This document shows, one piece after another, positions 15,754-24,625 of a stretch of 64,000 nucleotides of DNA (positions within the stretch are counted from its first letter, which is position 1; every line of letters starts with the position of its first letter). The notes under the pieces are model-generated. The model saw only the letters and a list, made by a program, of their open reading frames with translations, was not told where the DNA came from and searched no databases. The stretch comes from Microbacterium sp. cf046 (GTDB lineage: Bacteria; Actinomycetota; Actinomycetes; Actinomycetales; Microbacteriaceae): contig NZ_FOZJ01000001.1 in assembly GCF_900114345.1 (NCBI RefSeq), positions 806,001 to 870,000 on the forward strand. Direction: 5' to 3'. The position numbers and the translations under genes are program-made.

Positions 15754-18420
15754 CTAGATGAGCCCGAGTGCCTCAGCCCGTCGCACGGCGGCTGCGCGAT
15801 CGTTGACGGAGAGCTTGACGAAGATGTGCTTGGTGTGAGTCCGCAAGGTGTTCACGGAGACGTGCAGCTCACGGGCGATTTCCGGTCCGGTCAGCTGCGT
15901 CCCGAGCAGTCGAACGACGCTCAGCTCGCGATCGCTGAGCGGATCCGGGAGCGGCACGACGGGGGCGATCTCGCCGGCGTTCCGTAATGATCGGCTGAGC
16001 GTCCGAACGAAGTCCGGTCGGGTGCCCGCGCCCGCGGCCGCTCTCAGGAGGTGCAGCACGGGCGCGCCCTCATCGAGGAAGAGCCGGAGCTGGCCGTCCG
16101 GTTCGGCGAGCGCAAGAGCTCTCTCGAACGACGCCAGCGCGGGAGTGGCATCGCCGCGCGCGTGCAGCGCGAGTGCGTGCAGCATCCGGATCTCAACGAG
16201 GCTGCCGAGGCGCCCACCGGATTCGGCGGCGAGGGCGAGGCGCGACAACAGCGACTCCGCCTCGTCGACGGAGTCGTCCCGGCCCTCGGCTAGGAGCAGT
16301 CGGGCAAGAGTGATGTGTCCGAATTCGCTCAGGTAGGCAAGCTCGTCGGAGCTGCTGAAGCCATGTTCGGTGATCCAATTCCGAGCGTCGGCGAATCGTC
16401 CCTGAGTGATCCAGACCCTCGCCCGCACGCCGCCGATGGGGCGCACGTCGGGAAAGAATCCCCGTCGATACTGCGTGTCAGCCGTGGCCAGGAAGTCCAG
16501 CCCGGCATCCGGCTCCCCCTGGGATTGCGCGAGCGCGGCCATGCCGAGCGCCCAGCGGTAGCGGTGCTCGTGCGAGAACCAGCCGGAACCCACCGCCTCG
16601 GCCGTGGAGAGCTGTTCCGCGGTCGCGTGCAACTCGTTGCGCTGCCGGAGCACCTCACTGAACCCTGCGTGCAGGTCGGCGGCCGGCGGGTTGCCGTTCG
16701 CCTCGCGCAACGCGAGCTCGTAGCCCGCCTGCGCTTCGGCGAGCCGGCCGAGCGCGAGCAGCATGTCGCCCACCACCATCGTGGTGCTGAGCGCATCCAG
16801 GAGGTTGCCCGCCTGGCGCAGATTGGCGGCCGACTCGCGGAATGCTGCCGCTCCCGCTTCGAGATCACCGCGGGCCCACGCGGCCAGGCCGAGCATGCCG
16901 GCGGCCGCGCCCCGGCCGAGGTAGTCATCGGATGCGGCGACATCCAGTGCGCGCTGCGCATGGGCTCTGACCGCCGTCGTGTCGCCGACGGCCATCGCCA
17001 CCGCGCCCCGATACAGAGCGATCGTCACGGGGAGCGAGTTCAATTCCTCTCCCGGTTCGGACTCGTGCCCGCCACCCGCCTGCGCGGACAAGAGCTGCGC
17101 TTCTGCCGCTGCGAGCTGCGGTTCGACCGCGGCGATATCACCCGCGACGAGAGACGCCCACGCCGCGAAGACACGCAGCACGGGCCGGGCATCGATCGCC
17201 GATTGCGGCAGCTGGGCGAGCCATCCGAGCAGAGTGGCGTCCTGTCGACTCTTGCGCACGCTCGGGATCGCCGACTCGATGAGTCTCGCTGCTCGCGAGA
17301 AGTCGGAACCGGCCAGGGCGTGGCGCACGGCCTCCTCCGGGGAGCCGTGGCGTTCGAACCAGTCACTGGCACGGCTCTGCAGCGCGTTCACATGCGCGAC
17401 GCCGTGGGCCGAGAGGCGGACCTTCAGGACGTCGGCGAAGAGGTGATGGTAGCGGAACCACTGTCGCTGGTCATCGAGCGGAACGACGAACAGGTTGGCG
17501 CGTTCGAGGGTGGCAAGCATCTCGATGCCGTCCGCGTCGCCTGTGACGGCGTCGCAGAGCGGTCCTGACAGCCGTTCCAGGATCGCGGTCTGGTAGAGGA
17601 ATTCGCGGACATGCGCCGGGGCACGGTCCAGAACCTCCTCGATCAGGTAGTCGATGACGAATCGATTGCTTCCGGTGAAGGCGGCGACGAACTCGGACGC
17701 GTCGGGCCGCTCGCGGAGGGACAGGGCAGCCAGTTGGAGTCCGGCGATCCAACCCTCCGTCCGCGCCTCCAACGCGGCGACGTCGGCCGTGGAGAGGGCA
17801 AGTCCCGTCGCATCGGTGAGGAACCGTGCGGCTTCGTCCGGTGCGAATCGCAGATCGGCCGCTCGCAGTTCGGTGAGCTCGTTGCGAGCTCGCAGACGAG
17901 CGATCGGCAGGAGCGGATCGGATCGACTGGCGATCGCGAGGTGCAGATTCGGCGGCGCGTGGTCGAGCAGGAAGATGACCGCATCGCGCACTGACGCGTC
18001 CTCGATCAGCTGGAAGTCATCGAGGACGAGGAGGGTCCGACCCGTATTGCGTGCAGCGTCGTTCACCAGTGTGGTCAGCGTCGATTCGGCCGTCCGGGCG
18101 AGGTCGCCGGGCGGTGGACCGGTCAGGCCGGCCGCTTCGGTGAGCGCTGCGACCACGTAGGAGAGGAATCGCACTGGGTCGTTGTCGCCCTCGTCAAGAG
18201 AGACCCAGCCGACCCCGAGTTCGGGGTCGGCCCGCCTGCGCTCGGCGACCCACTCGCTGAGCACCGTGGTCTTTCCGAACCCGGCGGGCGCCGAGATGAG
18301 CGTGAATCTGTGCCCGCGGGCGAGCCCGTCGTCCAGACGCGCGACGAGGCGGCGGCGGGACACGGCGTGGGAGCGCGGCGGCGGGACGAAGAGCTTGGTC
18401 GCCAGTACCGGCATCGCCAT
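15754..18420 (-). CDS. MalT-like LuxR-family (LAL) transcriptional regulator
   Basis: Large ATP-dependent activator of 888 residues. The N-terminal STAND NTPase has Walker A SAPAGFGKTT at 43-52 and a Walker B-like LLVLDDFQL segment near 95-105 residues later. A winged region is followed by a long TPR-like helical array (about residues 350-800). The C-terminal LuxR helix-turn-helix occupies the last 60 residues (LTGPEIARELHVSVNTLRTH). The closest characterised relative by architecture is MalT, activated by a small molecule bound at the TPR region. Downstream on the same strand is the membrane/exporter operon with an inverted repeat at its start, making it the likely target. Confidence 0.93.
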   Translation of the reverse strand: MAMPVLATKLFVPPPRSHAVSRRRLVARLDDGLARGHRFTLISAPAGFGKTTVLSEWVAERRRADPELGVGWVSLDEGDNDPVRFLSYVVAALTEAAGLTGPPPGDLARTAESTLTTLVNDAARNTGRTLLVLDDFQLIEDASVRDAVIFLLDHAPPNLHLAIASRSDPLLPIARLRARNELTELRAADLRFAPDEAARFLTDATGLALSTADVAALEARTEGWIAGLQLAALSLRERPDASEFVAAFTGSNRFVIDYLIEEVLDRAPAHVREFLYQTAILERLSGPLCDAVTGDADGIEMLATLERANLFVVPLDDQRQWFRYHHLFADVLKVRLSAHGVAHVNALQSRASDWFERHGSPEEAVRHALAGSDFSRAARLIESAIPSVRKSRQDATLLGWLAQLPQSAIDARPVLRVFAAWASLVAGDIAAVEPQLAAAEAQLLSAQAGGGHESEPGEELNSLPVTIALYRGAVAMAVGDTTAVRAHAQRALDVAASDDYLGRGAAAGMLGLAAWARGDLEAGAAAFRESAANLRQAGNLLDALSTTMVVGDMLLALGRLAEAQAGYELALREANGNPPAADLHAGFSEVLRQRNELHATAEQLSTAEAVGSGWFSHEHRYRWALGMAALAQSQGEPDAGLDFLATADTQYRRGFFPDVRPIGGVRARVWITQGRFADARNWITEHGFSSSDELAYLSEFGHITLARLLLAEGRDDSVDEAESLLSRLALAAESGGRLGSLVEIRMLHALALHARGDATPALASFERALALAEPDGQLRLFLDEGAPVLHLLRAAAGAGTRPDFVRTLSRSLRNAGEIAPVVPLPDPLSDRELSVVRLLGTQLTGPEIARELHVSVNTLRTHTKHIFVKLSVNDRAAAVRRAEALGLI

Positions 18421-18563
18421 GTGCTCATCCTAGGGATGCGCGCATGAACCCCGACCCGCGGTCGGCACCCACAGGAGCGTCCCGATCGGCAGCCCGCAAA
18501 CGCGTTGATACCGCCTTGAGGTCCGCGCGCACCCGACGACCTGAGGTCGATAGAGTGCGTCCC

Positions 18564-18779
18564 ATGGCAACGGAAGTGACGCTCTACATCGGCCCGGAGA
18601 CGGCGTACCGGAAGTTCCGGTTCACAGAGGCGAGCGCATGGGACGCCGTTCGATCCCAGATCCTCACGGCGATGGACGCGGGCAAGGGCACGATCGAGAT
18701 CGCGTGGAAGGGCGACACGATCGTCTACGTCTACAGCCCGTACCTCATGGTGACCTGGGTCGACAAAACAGTGGAGTAG
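18564..18779 (+). CDS. Small hypothetical protein, 71 residues
   Basis: Compact alpha/beta protein with several aromatic strands (TIVYVYSPYLMVTW). A -10 element TAGAGT at 18551-18556 lies seven bases before the ATG with no ribosome binding site, so the message may be leaderless. A longer frame starting at 18444 has no support. No family recognised. It is convergent with the alpha/beta hydrolase. Confidence 0.65.
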   Translation: MATEVTLYIGPETAYRKFRFTEASAWDAVRSQILTAMDAGKGTIEIAWKGDTIVYVYSPYLMVTWVDKTVE

Positions 18780-18800
18780 TCCCGTGGCGCAAGGCTTCGA

Positions 18801-19637
18801 CTACGCGCCGGGCGCGTCAAGGAAGCCGATCACGACGCCGCGGACCAAGTCCGTCCGGGCCAGCCCGAAGAAGTGCGTCGTCCCCGGGAAGACCGCGAGC
18901 TGAGATGCCGGGACGCCATCGAAGTCGCCGTTGACGTCGCCTCCGCGAAGGCGCAGGAACTGCACGGCGTGCTCGAGGGAGACCATGTCGGCGTCGCCCA
19001 GGGTGATGAGCGTGGGCGCCTCGATGCTGCGGATCTCGGCATCCGTGCGATCGGGAAACCCGCCGTCGTACGTGGCGCCAAGCTTGTCGAGCAGACCTTG
19101 GAGATGCAGCAGATCGGGGTGCGGCGACTTCGCGAGGTAGGCGGCTTCCATGGGTGTGCCGGCGATCATGTCCACAGTCATGGCGCCGACCGCATCCGCG
19201 TTCTCGGCGCCCCGCATTCCCGATGCGGCATACGACGTGGACGATACGATGACCTTGCGAACGCGTTGTGGGTGGTCGATCGCGAGGTCGAGCGCGACAG
19301 CACCCCCGACGCTGAACCCGAAGATGTCGGCACGCTGCACGCCGAGGTGGTCGAGCACGGCCAGCACATCGCCGGCGAACCCCGCCGCGGAGAACGGGCG
19401 GTCGATGTCGTTCGTGCGCCCGTGCCCCTGGAAATCGAGTGCGATCACGCGACGCCCGGCCGCGAAGTCGGGGATGAGCGGACCGAACTGCTGGTCGATG
19501 TCGAACAGGCCGCCGTGCAGCAGCACCAGCGGCGTGCTCTCGGATGCACCGCCGTGCACCTCGTAGTACATGCGAAGCTCGCCGAGTTCGACGTAGCCGG
19601 TCTCGACTGCCGGAGCGGGGGAAATCTGATCCGTCAT
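18801..19637 (-). CDS. Alpha/beta hydrolase
   Basis: A 278-residue hydrolase. The oxyanion loop is LLHGGLFD. The nucleophile Ser lies in GFSVGG near residue 110, an Asp in TLGDADMVS is the likely acid, and the C-terminal His is in GTTHFF. A DFQGHGRT segment after strand 5 is typical of the esterase/peroxidase branch. No secretion signal. Substrate unknown. It lies about 60 bases after the methyltransferase gene on the same strand and might share its transcript. Confidence 0.9.
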   Translation of the reverse strand: MTDQISPAPAVETGYVELGELRMYYEVHGGASESTPLVLLHGGLFDIDQQFGPLIPDFAAGRRVIALDFQGHGRTNDIDRPFSAAGFAGDVLAVLDHLGVQRADIFGFSVGGAVALDLAIDHPQRVRKVIVSSTSYAASGMRGAENADAVGAMTVDMIAGTPMEAAYLAKSPHPDLLHLQGLLDKLGATYDGGFPDRTDAEIRSIEAPTLITLGDADMVSLEHAVQFLRLRGGDVNGDFDGVPASQLAVFPGTTHFFGLARTDLVRGVVIGFLDAPGA

Positions 19638-19700
19638 CCGTCTACCGTCGCAGAGACGAGGCGGCGCCTCAACCTCCGGTCACCTCTCACCCGTTCGCGG

Positions 19701-20480
19701 TCACGCTGCTTTGCGAAGGGTCCAGACGTGCTCGCTGGGGAAGTCCCTCGCCCAGTCGGCGGAGATGCCTGCATGAGAACCTGTGGCATCGGCTGGAGCA
19801 TGGATCTCGGCCAGGTCGAGGATCTCGAAGCCGGTTTCGCGGAAGAGCCGGATCCACTCCGAGAACGTCAGGCTGAATTCGATGCCGCCGGGATCGTCGA
19901 CGGCGTCCCGCCAGTCGAGGCGATGGATGCCGAAGTACGGCCGCTCAAGTCGGCGGGCGATCGGGAACGATCCGTCGACCGGCGAGCACATTGCCACGAG
20001 GATGTGATTCCCCAGGAACACCAGCGTCCCTCCCGGCCGGAGCAGGCGGTGCGCCTCGGGAATCCATGCGTACGGGTCGGCCCAGATGGCGGCCCCGTAC
20101 TCGCTGATCGCGAAGTCGAAGGACCCATCGGGCTGGGGGACCTTCTCCGCGTTGCCGTGGATGAGCTCGAGGGCCACACCATGCTGCTCCGAAAGTCGCT
20201 GTGCGGTGCGCAGCTGCTCCGCGGAGTTGTCGATCCCGGTGACCGTGGCGCCTCTTCGTGCCATCCAGGCCGCCACGTATGCCGTGCCGCATCCGAGTTC
20301 GATCGCACGCATTCCGGTCATGTCGTCCGGGAGCAGGTGGAGCTCGCTTTCGGGGACGCTCCAGATGCCCCAGGAGGGCTCCGCCTGACTCCAGGCGCGC
20401 TCGCCGGACTCGACCCATTCGTGGGCCATGCCGTCCCAGTACTCGCGATTCACGGCTGCATGCTCGGGAAGTTCGGCCAT
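19701..20480 (-). CDS. Class I SAM-dependent methyltransferase
   Basis: A 259-residue methyltransferase with motif I ELGCGTAYVA at about 61-70, the acidic residue after strand 2 in VTGIDNS, and motif II/III-like FDFAISEYGAA. An N-terminal helix precedes the Rossmann core, like the small-molecule methyltransferase subgroup. The substrate is unknown. Its start is divergent from the acetyltransferase at 20634. Confidence 0.9.
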   Translation of the reverse strand: MAELPEHAAVNREYWDGMAHEWVESGERAWSQAEPSWGIWSVPESELHLLPDDMTGMRAIELGCGTAYVAAWMARRGATVTGIDNSAEQLRTAQRLSEQHGVALELIHGNAEKVPQPDGSFDFAISEYGAAIWADPYAWIPEAHRLLRPGGTLVFLGNHILVAMCSPVDGSFPIARRLERPYFGIHRLDWRDAVDDPGGIEFSLTFSEWIRLFRETGFEILDLAEIHAPADATGSHAGISADWARDFPSEHVWTLRKAA

Positions 20481-20633
20481 GGCGGGACACTACCGCGCGG
20501 TTTGCGCCGCGTCTCGTTCGCTTCGGAACTGCGCCTGATCAGTCGGAGCGACCGGTACGGACGATGCCCGCGCCGACCTTGTCGAGCGTCGGAGGCTGTC
20601 GGCAGACTGGCAGTACCGACGCGAGGAGCTGCC

Positions 20634-21236
20634 ATGGCCGATGAGGACGTTGCGACTGGGTACAGCATCAAGCCGCTCACTCCCGAGACCTTCCCCGCAT
20701 GGCTGGCGCTCGCGCAGAAGCACAACGGGGTCTGGGGTGGGTGCTACTGCTCGTATTTCCACGGCGACACGGAAGAGACCGTCAAGGACGAGTATGACCG
20801 TGCGACGTTCAAGCAGCGACTCGTGGCGGAGGGGATCGCGCATGCCGCGCTCGTGTTCGACGGCGACGACGCGATCGCATGGTGCGAGTACGGCAGTCCG
20901 CTCGAGCTGCCGAACATCTACCACCGCAAGCAGTACGACGCGGGCGAGGCGAATCCGGCGCCCTGGCGCATCACCTGCTTCTTCGTCGACCGCGACCACC
21001 GTCGGTCGGGAGTGGCACGGGAGGCGCTGGACGGCGCGCTCGAGCTGATCGCCCAGGCCGGCGGCGGTGAGGTGGTCTCGTTTCCGAACGAACTCACACC
21101 GGGCAAGCGCACCTCGTCCTCGTTCCTGCACAACGGCACGAGGGCCATGTTCGAGAAGGCGGGATTCACGTTCGAGCGGCACATTGGCAAGAGCAAGACG
21201 GTGATGCGCAAGACGGTGCCGCCGGCCGACGGCTGA
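20634..21236 (+). CDS. GNAT-family acetyltransferase
   Basis: A 200-residue protein. The acetyl-CoA loop is DHRRSGVAREAL and the ITCFFVDRDH strand precedes it, as in GNAT enzymes. The N-terminal part carries a Cys-Tyr-Cys cluster (GGCYCSYFH), which is unusual and may be structural. A GAGGAG site precedes the ATG. The frame remains open far upstream but only antisense to other genes. Substrate unknown. Confidence 0.87.
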   Translation: MADEDVATGYSIKPLTPETFPAWLALAQKHNGVWGGCYCSYFHGDTEETVKDEYDRATFKQRLVAEGIAHAALVFDGDDAIAWCEYGSPLELPNIYHRKQYDAGEANPAPWRITCFFVDRDHRRSGVAREALDGALELIAQAGGGEVVSFPNELTPGKRTSSSFLHNGTRAMFEKAGFTFERHIGKSKTVMRKTVPPADG

Positions 21237-21297
21237 CGACCTGTTCGCCTGACATGGCCGGCACCCTCGGGTCTGCCGAACCGAGGAGGCGCCGTTC

Positions 21298-21344
21298 GTT
21301 GAACTAATCGGTTCAGTATGAAACACTGAACTTATTGGTTCAAC
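21298..21344 (+). promoter_or_regulatory. Double dyad operator upstream of the DUF998 gene
   Basis: Two 19-base elements lie at 21298-21316 and 21326-21344, separated by nine bases. Each contains TGAAC-N6-GTTCA, and each is close to the reverse complement of the other, so the whole 47 bases form one large dyad. The 27-base period of the TGAAC boxes places two dimers on nearly the same DNA face. This looks like a MarR- or TetR-type operator. No such regulator gene adjoins it. Confidence 0.65.
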
Positions 21345-21357
21345 GTTCGGAGGTCTC

Positions 21358-21981
21358 GTGTCCCACTCATCCCGTGCGCTGCTGATCGGCGCCATGGCTG
21401 CCACGCCGCTCTTCGTCGTGCTCTGGGCCGTCCACGCGTTCACTCGTGATGGCTTCCGCCCCACGTACCATCCGATGAGTCTCCTGAGCCTCGGCGACTC
21501 CGGCTGGGTGCAGATCGCCGACTTCGTGCTCACCGGGATGCTGGTCATCGGCGGCGGGATCGGGTTGGGGCGCACGCTCGAAGCCGGACGACTCACCCGG
21601 TGGGCGACCACTCTGATCGTGCTGATGGGAGTCGGACTGGTGGTCGCCGGGGTGTTCGTGACCGATGCCGGCGCCGGCTTTCCTGCGGGCGCGCCGGCGG
21701 GCGCGCCGGAGATGAGCTGGCACGGCGCGGTGCACGAGGTCGGATTCATCCTCACTCAGGTGGCGTTCATCGCAGGCGGAATCGTCCTCGCGGTGCGGTT
21801 CGGGCGCACCGCGCAGCGTGGGTGGATGGCGGGATGCATCGCAGCTGTCGTCGGGGCGGTGCTCGTGGCCGCGCTCGGAGCCCCCGACACGCTCGCGATC
21901 CGGCTCGTCATCAGCTCGAGCATCGAGCTCGGGCTGATCTCGGCGCTCGCCGCCGGCGTGCTCCTGGGTCGGGTTCACTGA
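21358..21981 (+). CDS. DUF998-type membrane protein
   Basis: A 207-residue protein with six hydrophobic segments, resembling the DUF998 family of unknown function. A conserved-looking YHPMSLLSLGDSGW loop follows the first span. The GTG start has a GGAGGT site four bases upstream. The preceding 47-base dyad suggests tight transcriptional control by an unlinked regulator. Confidence 0.82.
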   Translation: MSHSSRALLIGAMAATPLFVVLWAVHAFTRDGFRPTYHPMSLLSLGDSGWVQIADFVLTGMLVIGGGIGLGRTLEAGRLTRWATTLIVLMGVGLVVAGVFVTDAGAGFPAGAPAGAPEMSWHGAVHEVGFILTQVAFIAGGIVLAVRFGRTAQRGWMAGCIAAVVGAVLVAALGAPDTLAIRLVISSSIELGLISALAAGVLLGRVH

Positions 21982-22047
21982 CAGGCGGGACGGGGCAGCT
22001 CGCCGCCGCTCCCCGCCGCCTGACGATCTGAGCCGGGGCCGGGGGCC

Positions 22048-23190
22048 CTAGTGGTTCGCCTGCTGAGGCTGCTCCGCACGCCCGGTGCTTCCGAGCTCGA
22101 GCAGGCGGTCGGCGGCGGCTCTGGCTGCACGGGTTTCGCGGAGCCTGTTCCCGATCGCCCGGGCGGACTGCGCAATCGCCGTGTCCGCGAGCAGTCGCTC
22201 GACGGCGGACGTGATCTCATCGCTGGTCGCGGTGCGCTTGAGCATCAGGCCGACGCCGGCATCGACCACGGATGCGCCGACCATGGGCTGGTCCATCAGC
22301 GGGTGCATCGGCAGGATGAGCAGCGGCTTGCCGTGGGCGAGAGCCGTGAAGGTGGTGGCGTGCCCACCATGGCCGACGACGAGCGATGCCGTCGGCATGA
22401 TCTCGTCGTGACGAGCGAAGTCTCGGACCTCGACGTTCGCCGGCACCGTCAGCACACGGTCGGGCGCAACGCCGCCCAGGGTCACGAGCCCACGCACCGG
22501 GAGACCTCCGAGCGCGGTGATGATGCGCTGGTAGGTGTCGGTCTGCCCCGGCATCCAGGTCGAGCTGAGGCTGACGAGCACGAGCGGCGTCCCGGAGGGA
22601 GGCGCGGATGCCGTCCCCGAAGTCGTGGCCCCGACCCAGATCGGACGCCGCGAGAGATCGAGGTCGCGGGCGGCGGGGTCGAAGTCGGACTCACTGGTCA
22701 CGAGCTGCGCATCAGCGGACTCCCACGTCCTGCGCATGTTCACACCTCGCGCGCGCGCCAGCCAGCCGACCGGACCGGCGTGGAGGTTGCTCACCCAGTA
22801 CTTGTAGTACGTGTGAAAGAGCACAGCCGAGGGCACGCCGGCGTCCTGGGCGGCGAGCACGGCGATCGGCATCAGCGCATCGATGAGCACCGCGCGCGGA
22901 GCAACCAGTGCCAGTTTCTCGGCGACCTCCTGGCGTAAGTCACGGCCCGCGGCGAGACGTGCGGCGTGCCGGACTGTCTCCAGCACCGAGGACTTCGTGC
23001 GACGGTCCCCCCAGAACTCGAGGCTCGCCACCGGGGTGAACTCGAAGCCCGCGGTTTCGAACCGCACCCGCTGGTCCTCCTGGCCGAGCACATGCACGCG
23101 ATGACCGTCTGCGATCAGCTCGCGGCCGATCGATATCGCCGGGGGAACATTGCCGCCCGCGGCGACGGTGACGATTGCGATGGTGGACAT
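22048..23190 (-). CDS. MGT-type glycosyltransferase (GT1)
   Basis: A 380-residue GT-B enzyme that would transfer a sugar from a nucleotide donor to a small acceptor. The N-terminal acceptor domain begins with the TVAAGGNVPPA loop. The C-terminal donor site carries the GHGGHATTFTALAHGKP stretch followed by PMHPLMDQP, the bacterial counterpart of the plant UGT signature. Macrolide-inactivating and natural-product glycosyltransferases have this build. It starts three bases after a TetR regulator gene, so it is probably induced by the compound that it modifies or that TetR senses. Acceptor identity is not known. Confidence 0.9.
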   Translation of the reverse strand: MSTIAIVTVAAGGNVPPAISIGRELIADGHRVHVLGQEDQRVRFETAGFEFTPVASLEFWGDRRTKSSVLETVRHAARLAAGRDLRQEVAEKLALVAPRAVLIDALMPIAVLAAQDAGVPSAVLFHTYYKYWVSNLHAGPVGWLARARGVNMRRTWESADAQLVTSESDFDPAARDLDLSRRPIWVGATTSGTASAPPSGTPLVLVSLSSTWMPGQTDTYQRIITALGGLPVRGLVTLGGVAPDRVLTVPANVEVRDFARHDEIMPTASLVVGHGGHATTFTALAHGKPLLILPMHPLMDQPMVGASVVDAGVGLMLKRTATSDEITSAVERLLADTAIAQSARAIGNRLRETRAARAAADRLLELGSTGRAEQPQQANH

Positions 23191-23193
23191 TGT

Positions 23194-23814
23194 TCACTCC
23201 TCACTGGGTGCATACAAAGAGAGGACGGATGCTGCGAGCCGCCGCATCCGCTCGGCTGTGTCATCGCGGCTGAGGCCGCGATCTCGACGCAGCAGCTTCC
23301 ACGCGTACACGTCCGTCGCGACGACGAGCAGATCCAGCGCCTCGTCCTGCTCCGCCTCGGTCAAGGGCGAGAGTGCATGCGCGAATGCGCGACGGACCCA
23401 GTCTCGATGCAGCGACTTGCCGTCGGCCGTGATCGTCGCCGCGGTCTGGTCCCAGCTCTCCTGTCCGAGCAGGAGAAGCACACCATCTCCTCGTGCCTCG
23501 TAGTGGGCGACGAGGGCATCGAGAGATCCATCCACGTCGTGTGGATCGGCCGATCTCTCCGCGAGAACCTCCGCCCGCGCGGTGCCGGCCGCCTCATCGA
23601 TCAGTCGCTCACGACTCCCGAACTGCCGCAGCACGGTCTGCACCGCGACGCCTGCTCGATCCGCGATCAGCGGGAGGGTGATCGCGGCGACGGGCTTCTC
23701 GTTCGCGAGCTCGATCACCGCGGTGATCACACGCGCCCTGGTGCGGGAGGCACCTTCGGCGCGAGCCCGCATCCGGTACGGCCGCGGTGAGCTGACTTCC
23801 GTCGGCGGTGCCAT
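23194..23814 (-). CDS. TetR-family regulator
   Basis: A 206-residue regulator with an N-terminal helix-turn-helix (residues about 27-70; TLPLIADRAGVAVQTVLRQF) and an all-helical ligand domain. It precedes the glycosyltransferase gene by three bases in one transcript. A candidate operator with AGT/ACT half-sites lies just upstream, consistent with autorepression relieved by a ligand. Confidence 0.9.
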   Translation of the reverse strand: MAPPTEVSSPRPYRMRARAEGASRTRARVITAVIELANEKPVAAITLPLIADRAGVAVQTVLRQFGSRERLIDEAAGTARAEVLAERSADPHDVDGSLDALVAHYEARGDGVLLLLGQESWDQTAATITADGKSLHRDWVRRAFAHALSPLTEAEQDEALDLLVVATDVYAWKLLRRDRGLSRDDTAERMRRLAASVLSLYAPSEE

Positions 23815-23845
23815 CTCGCCTCGAATCGATCGGTGATGATTTGGT

Positions 23846-23861
23846 GTTAGTGCATACTGAC
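23846..23861 (-). promoter_or_regulatory. Candidate TetR operator
   Basis: The 16-base imperfect palindrome GTTAGTGCATACTGAC has matching outer bases and a four-base GCAT centre. It lies about 32 bases before the TetR start codon, in a locally AT-rich stretch that contrasts with the surroundings. Confidence 0.45.
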
Positions 23862-23916
23862 ATGAATATAAATTGGTGTCAATGAGTCATCACGCGAAAC
23901 CGATGTCGCTCTTCGC

Positions 23917-24480
23917 TCAGCGCCTCACCTCGTACCTGGTCAGAACCACCCCGCCGGGAAAGGTCCGCGTCTCCACGAGGTTCAGCTGCACCCAGCTGTT
24001 CACAGGAGCGAAGAACGGGTCACCGGCGCCGAGCAGCACCGGATGCGTCACGATCGTGTATTCGTCGATCAGCCCCGCCCGCATGGCCGCTCCGGCGAGC
24101 GTTGCTCCGCCGACCCTCATCGGGTCACCGTCCTCGGTCTTGAGTCGCGTGATCTCCGCGACCGCGTCGCCGGTGAACAGGCGGGCGTTCCAGTCGACCT
24201 CCTGCACCGTCGAGGAGAAGACGACCTTCGGCGTGTCGCGCCAGTTCCGCGCGAAGTCGATCTGCGCCGGGGTGGCATCAGGCTGCTGGTCACCGGTCGG
24301 CCAATGGGAGCTCATCGTTTCCCACAATCGGCGCCCGTACAGCAGCAGGCCGATCGCTCGCTCCTCATCGAGCCACCACTGGAACAGCTCGTCGCTCGGC
24401 GCGCTCCACCCGAGGTCGTCGCCCGGCGCGGCGACGAAGCCATCCAGTGAGAGATTCATGCCGTAGACCAGTTTTCGCAT
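23917..24480 (-). CDS. RibD C-terminal/dihydrofolate reductase-like protein
   Basis: A 187-residue NADPH-type reductase of the RibD_C/DHFR fold. The start reads MRKLVYGMNLSLDGFVA, the family signature for strand 1. LLYGRRLWE marks the second conserved block, and GGATLAGAAMRAGLIDEY the cofactor loop. It is not a true folate enzyme by these features. The function of such stand-alone proteins is mostly unknown. The start codon lies at 24480; extension to 24801 is antisense. Two further relatives occur at 39699 and 57262. Confidence 0.88.
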   Translation of the reverse strand: MRKLVYGMNLSLDGFVAAPGDDLGWSAPSDELFQWWLDEERAIGLLLYGRRLWETMSSHWPTGDQQPDATPAQIDFARNWRDTPKVVFSSTVQEVDWNARLFTGDAVAEITRLKTEDGDPMRVGGATLAGAAMRAGLIDEYTIVTHPVLLGAGDPFFAPVNSWVQLNLVETRTFPGGVVLTRYEVRR

Positions 24481-24625
24481 CGTCCTGCGCCTCTCGTCAG
24501 CCGGTGCCCGGAATCCTAGTCCGGTGCACGGCGGGCCCGGCCGCATCGGCAGCGGGCAGGCGGCCTGGCGCCCAGCCAGACCGAACTGCCATGCTGAACG
24601 CGTCACCGGCGATTGGGGAAAGACG

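Noticed and set aside
20490..21755. 421-residue minus-strand frame between methyltransferase and DUF998 gene
   Set aside because: Covers the acetyltransferase gene in antisense and shows no protein family features.
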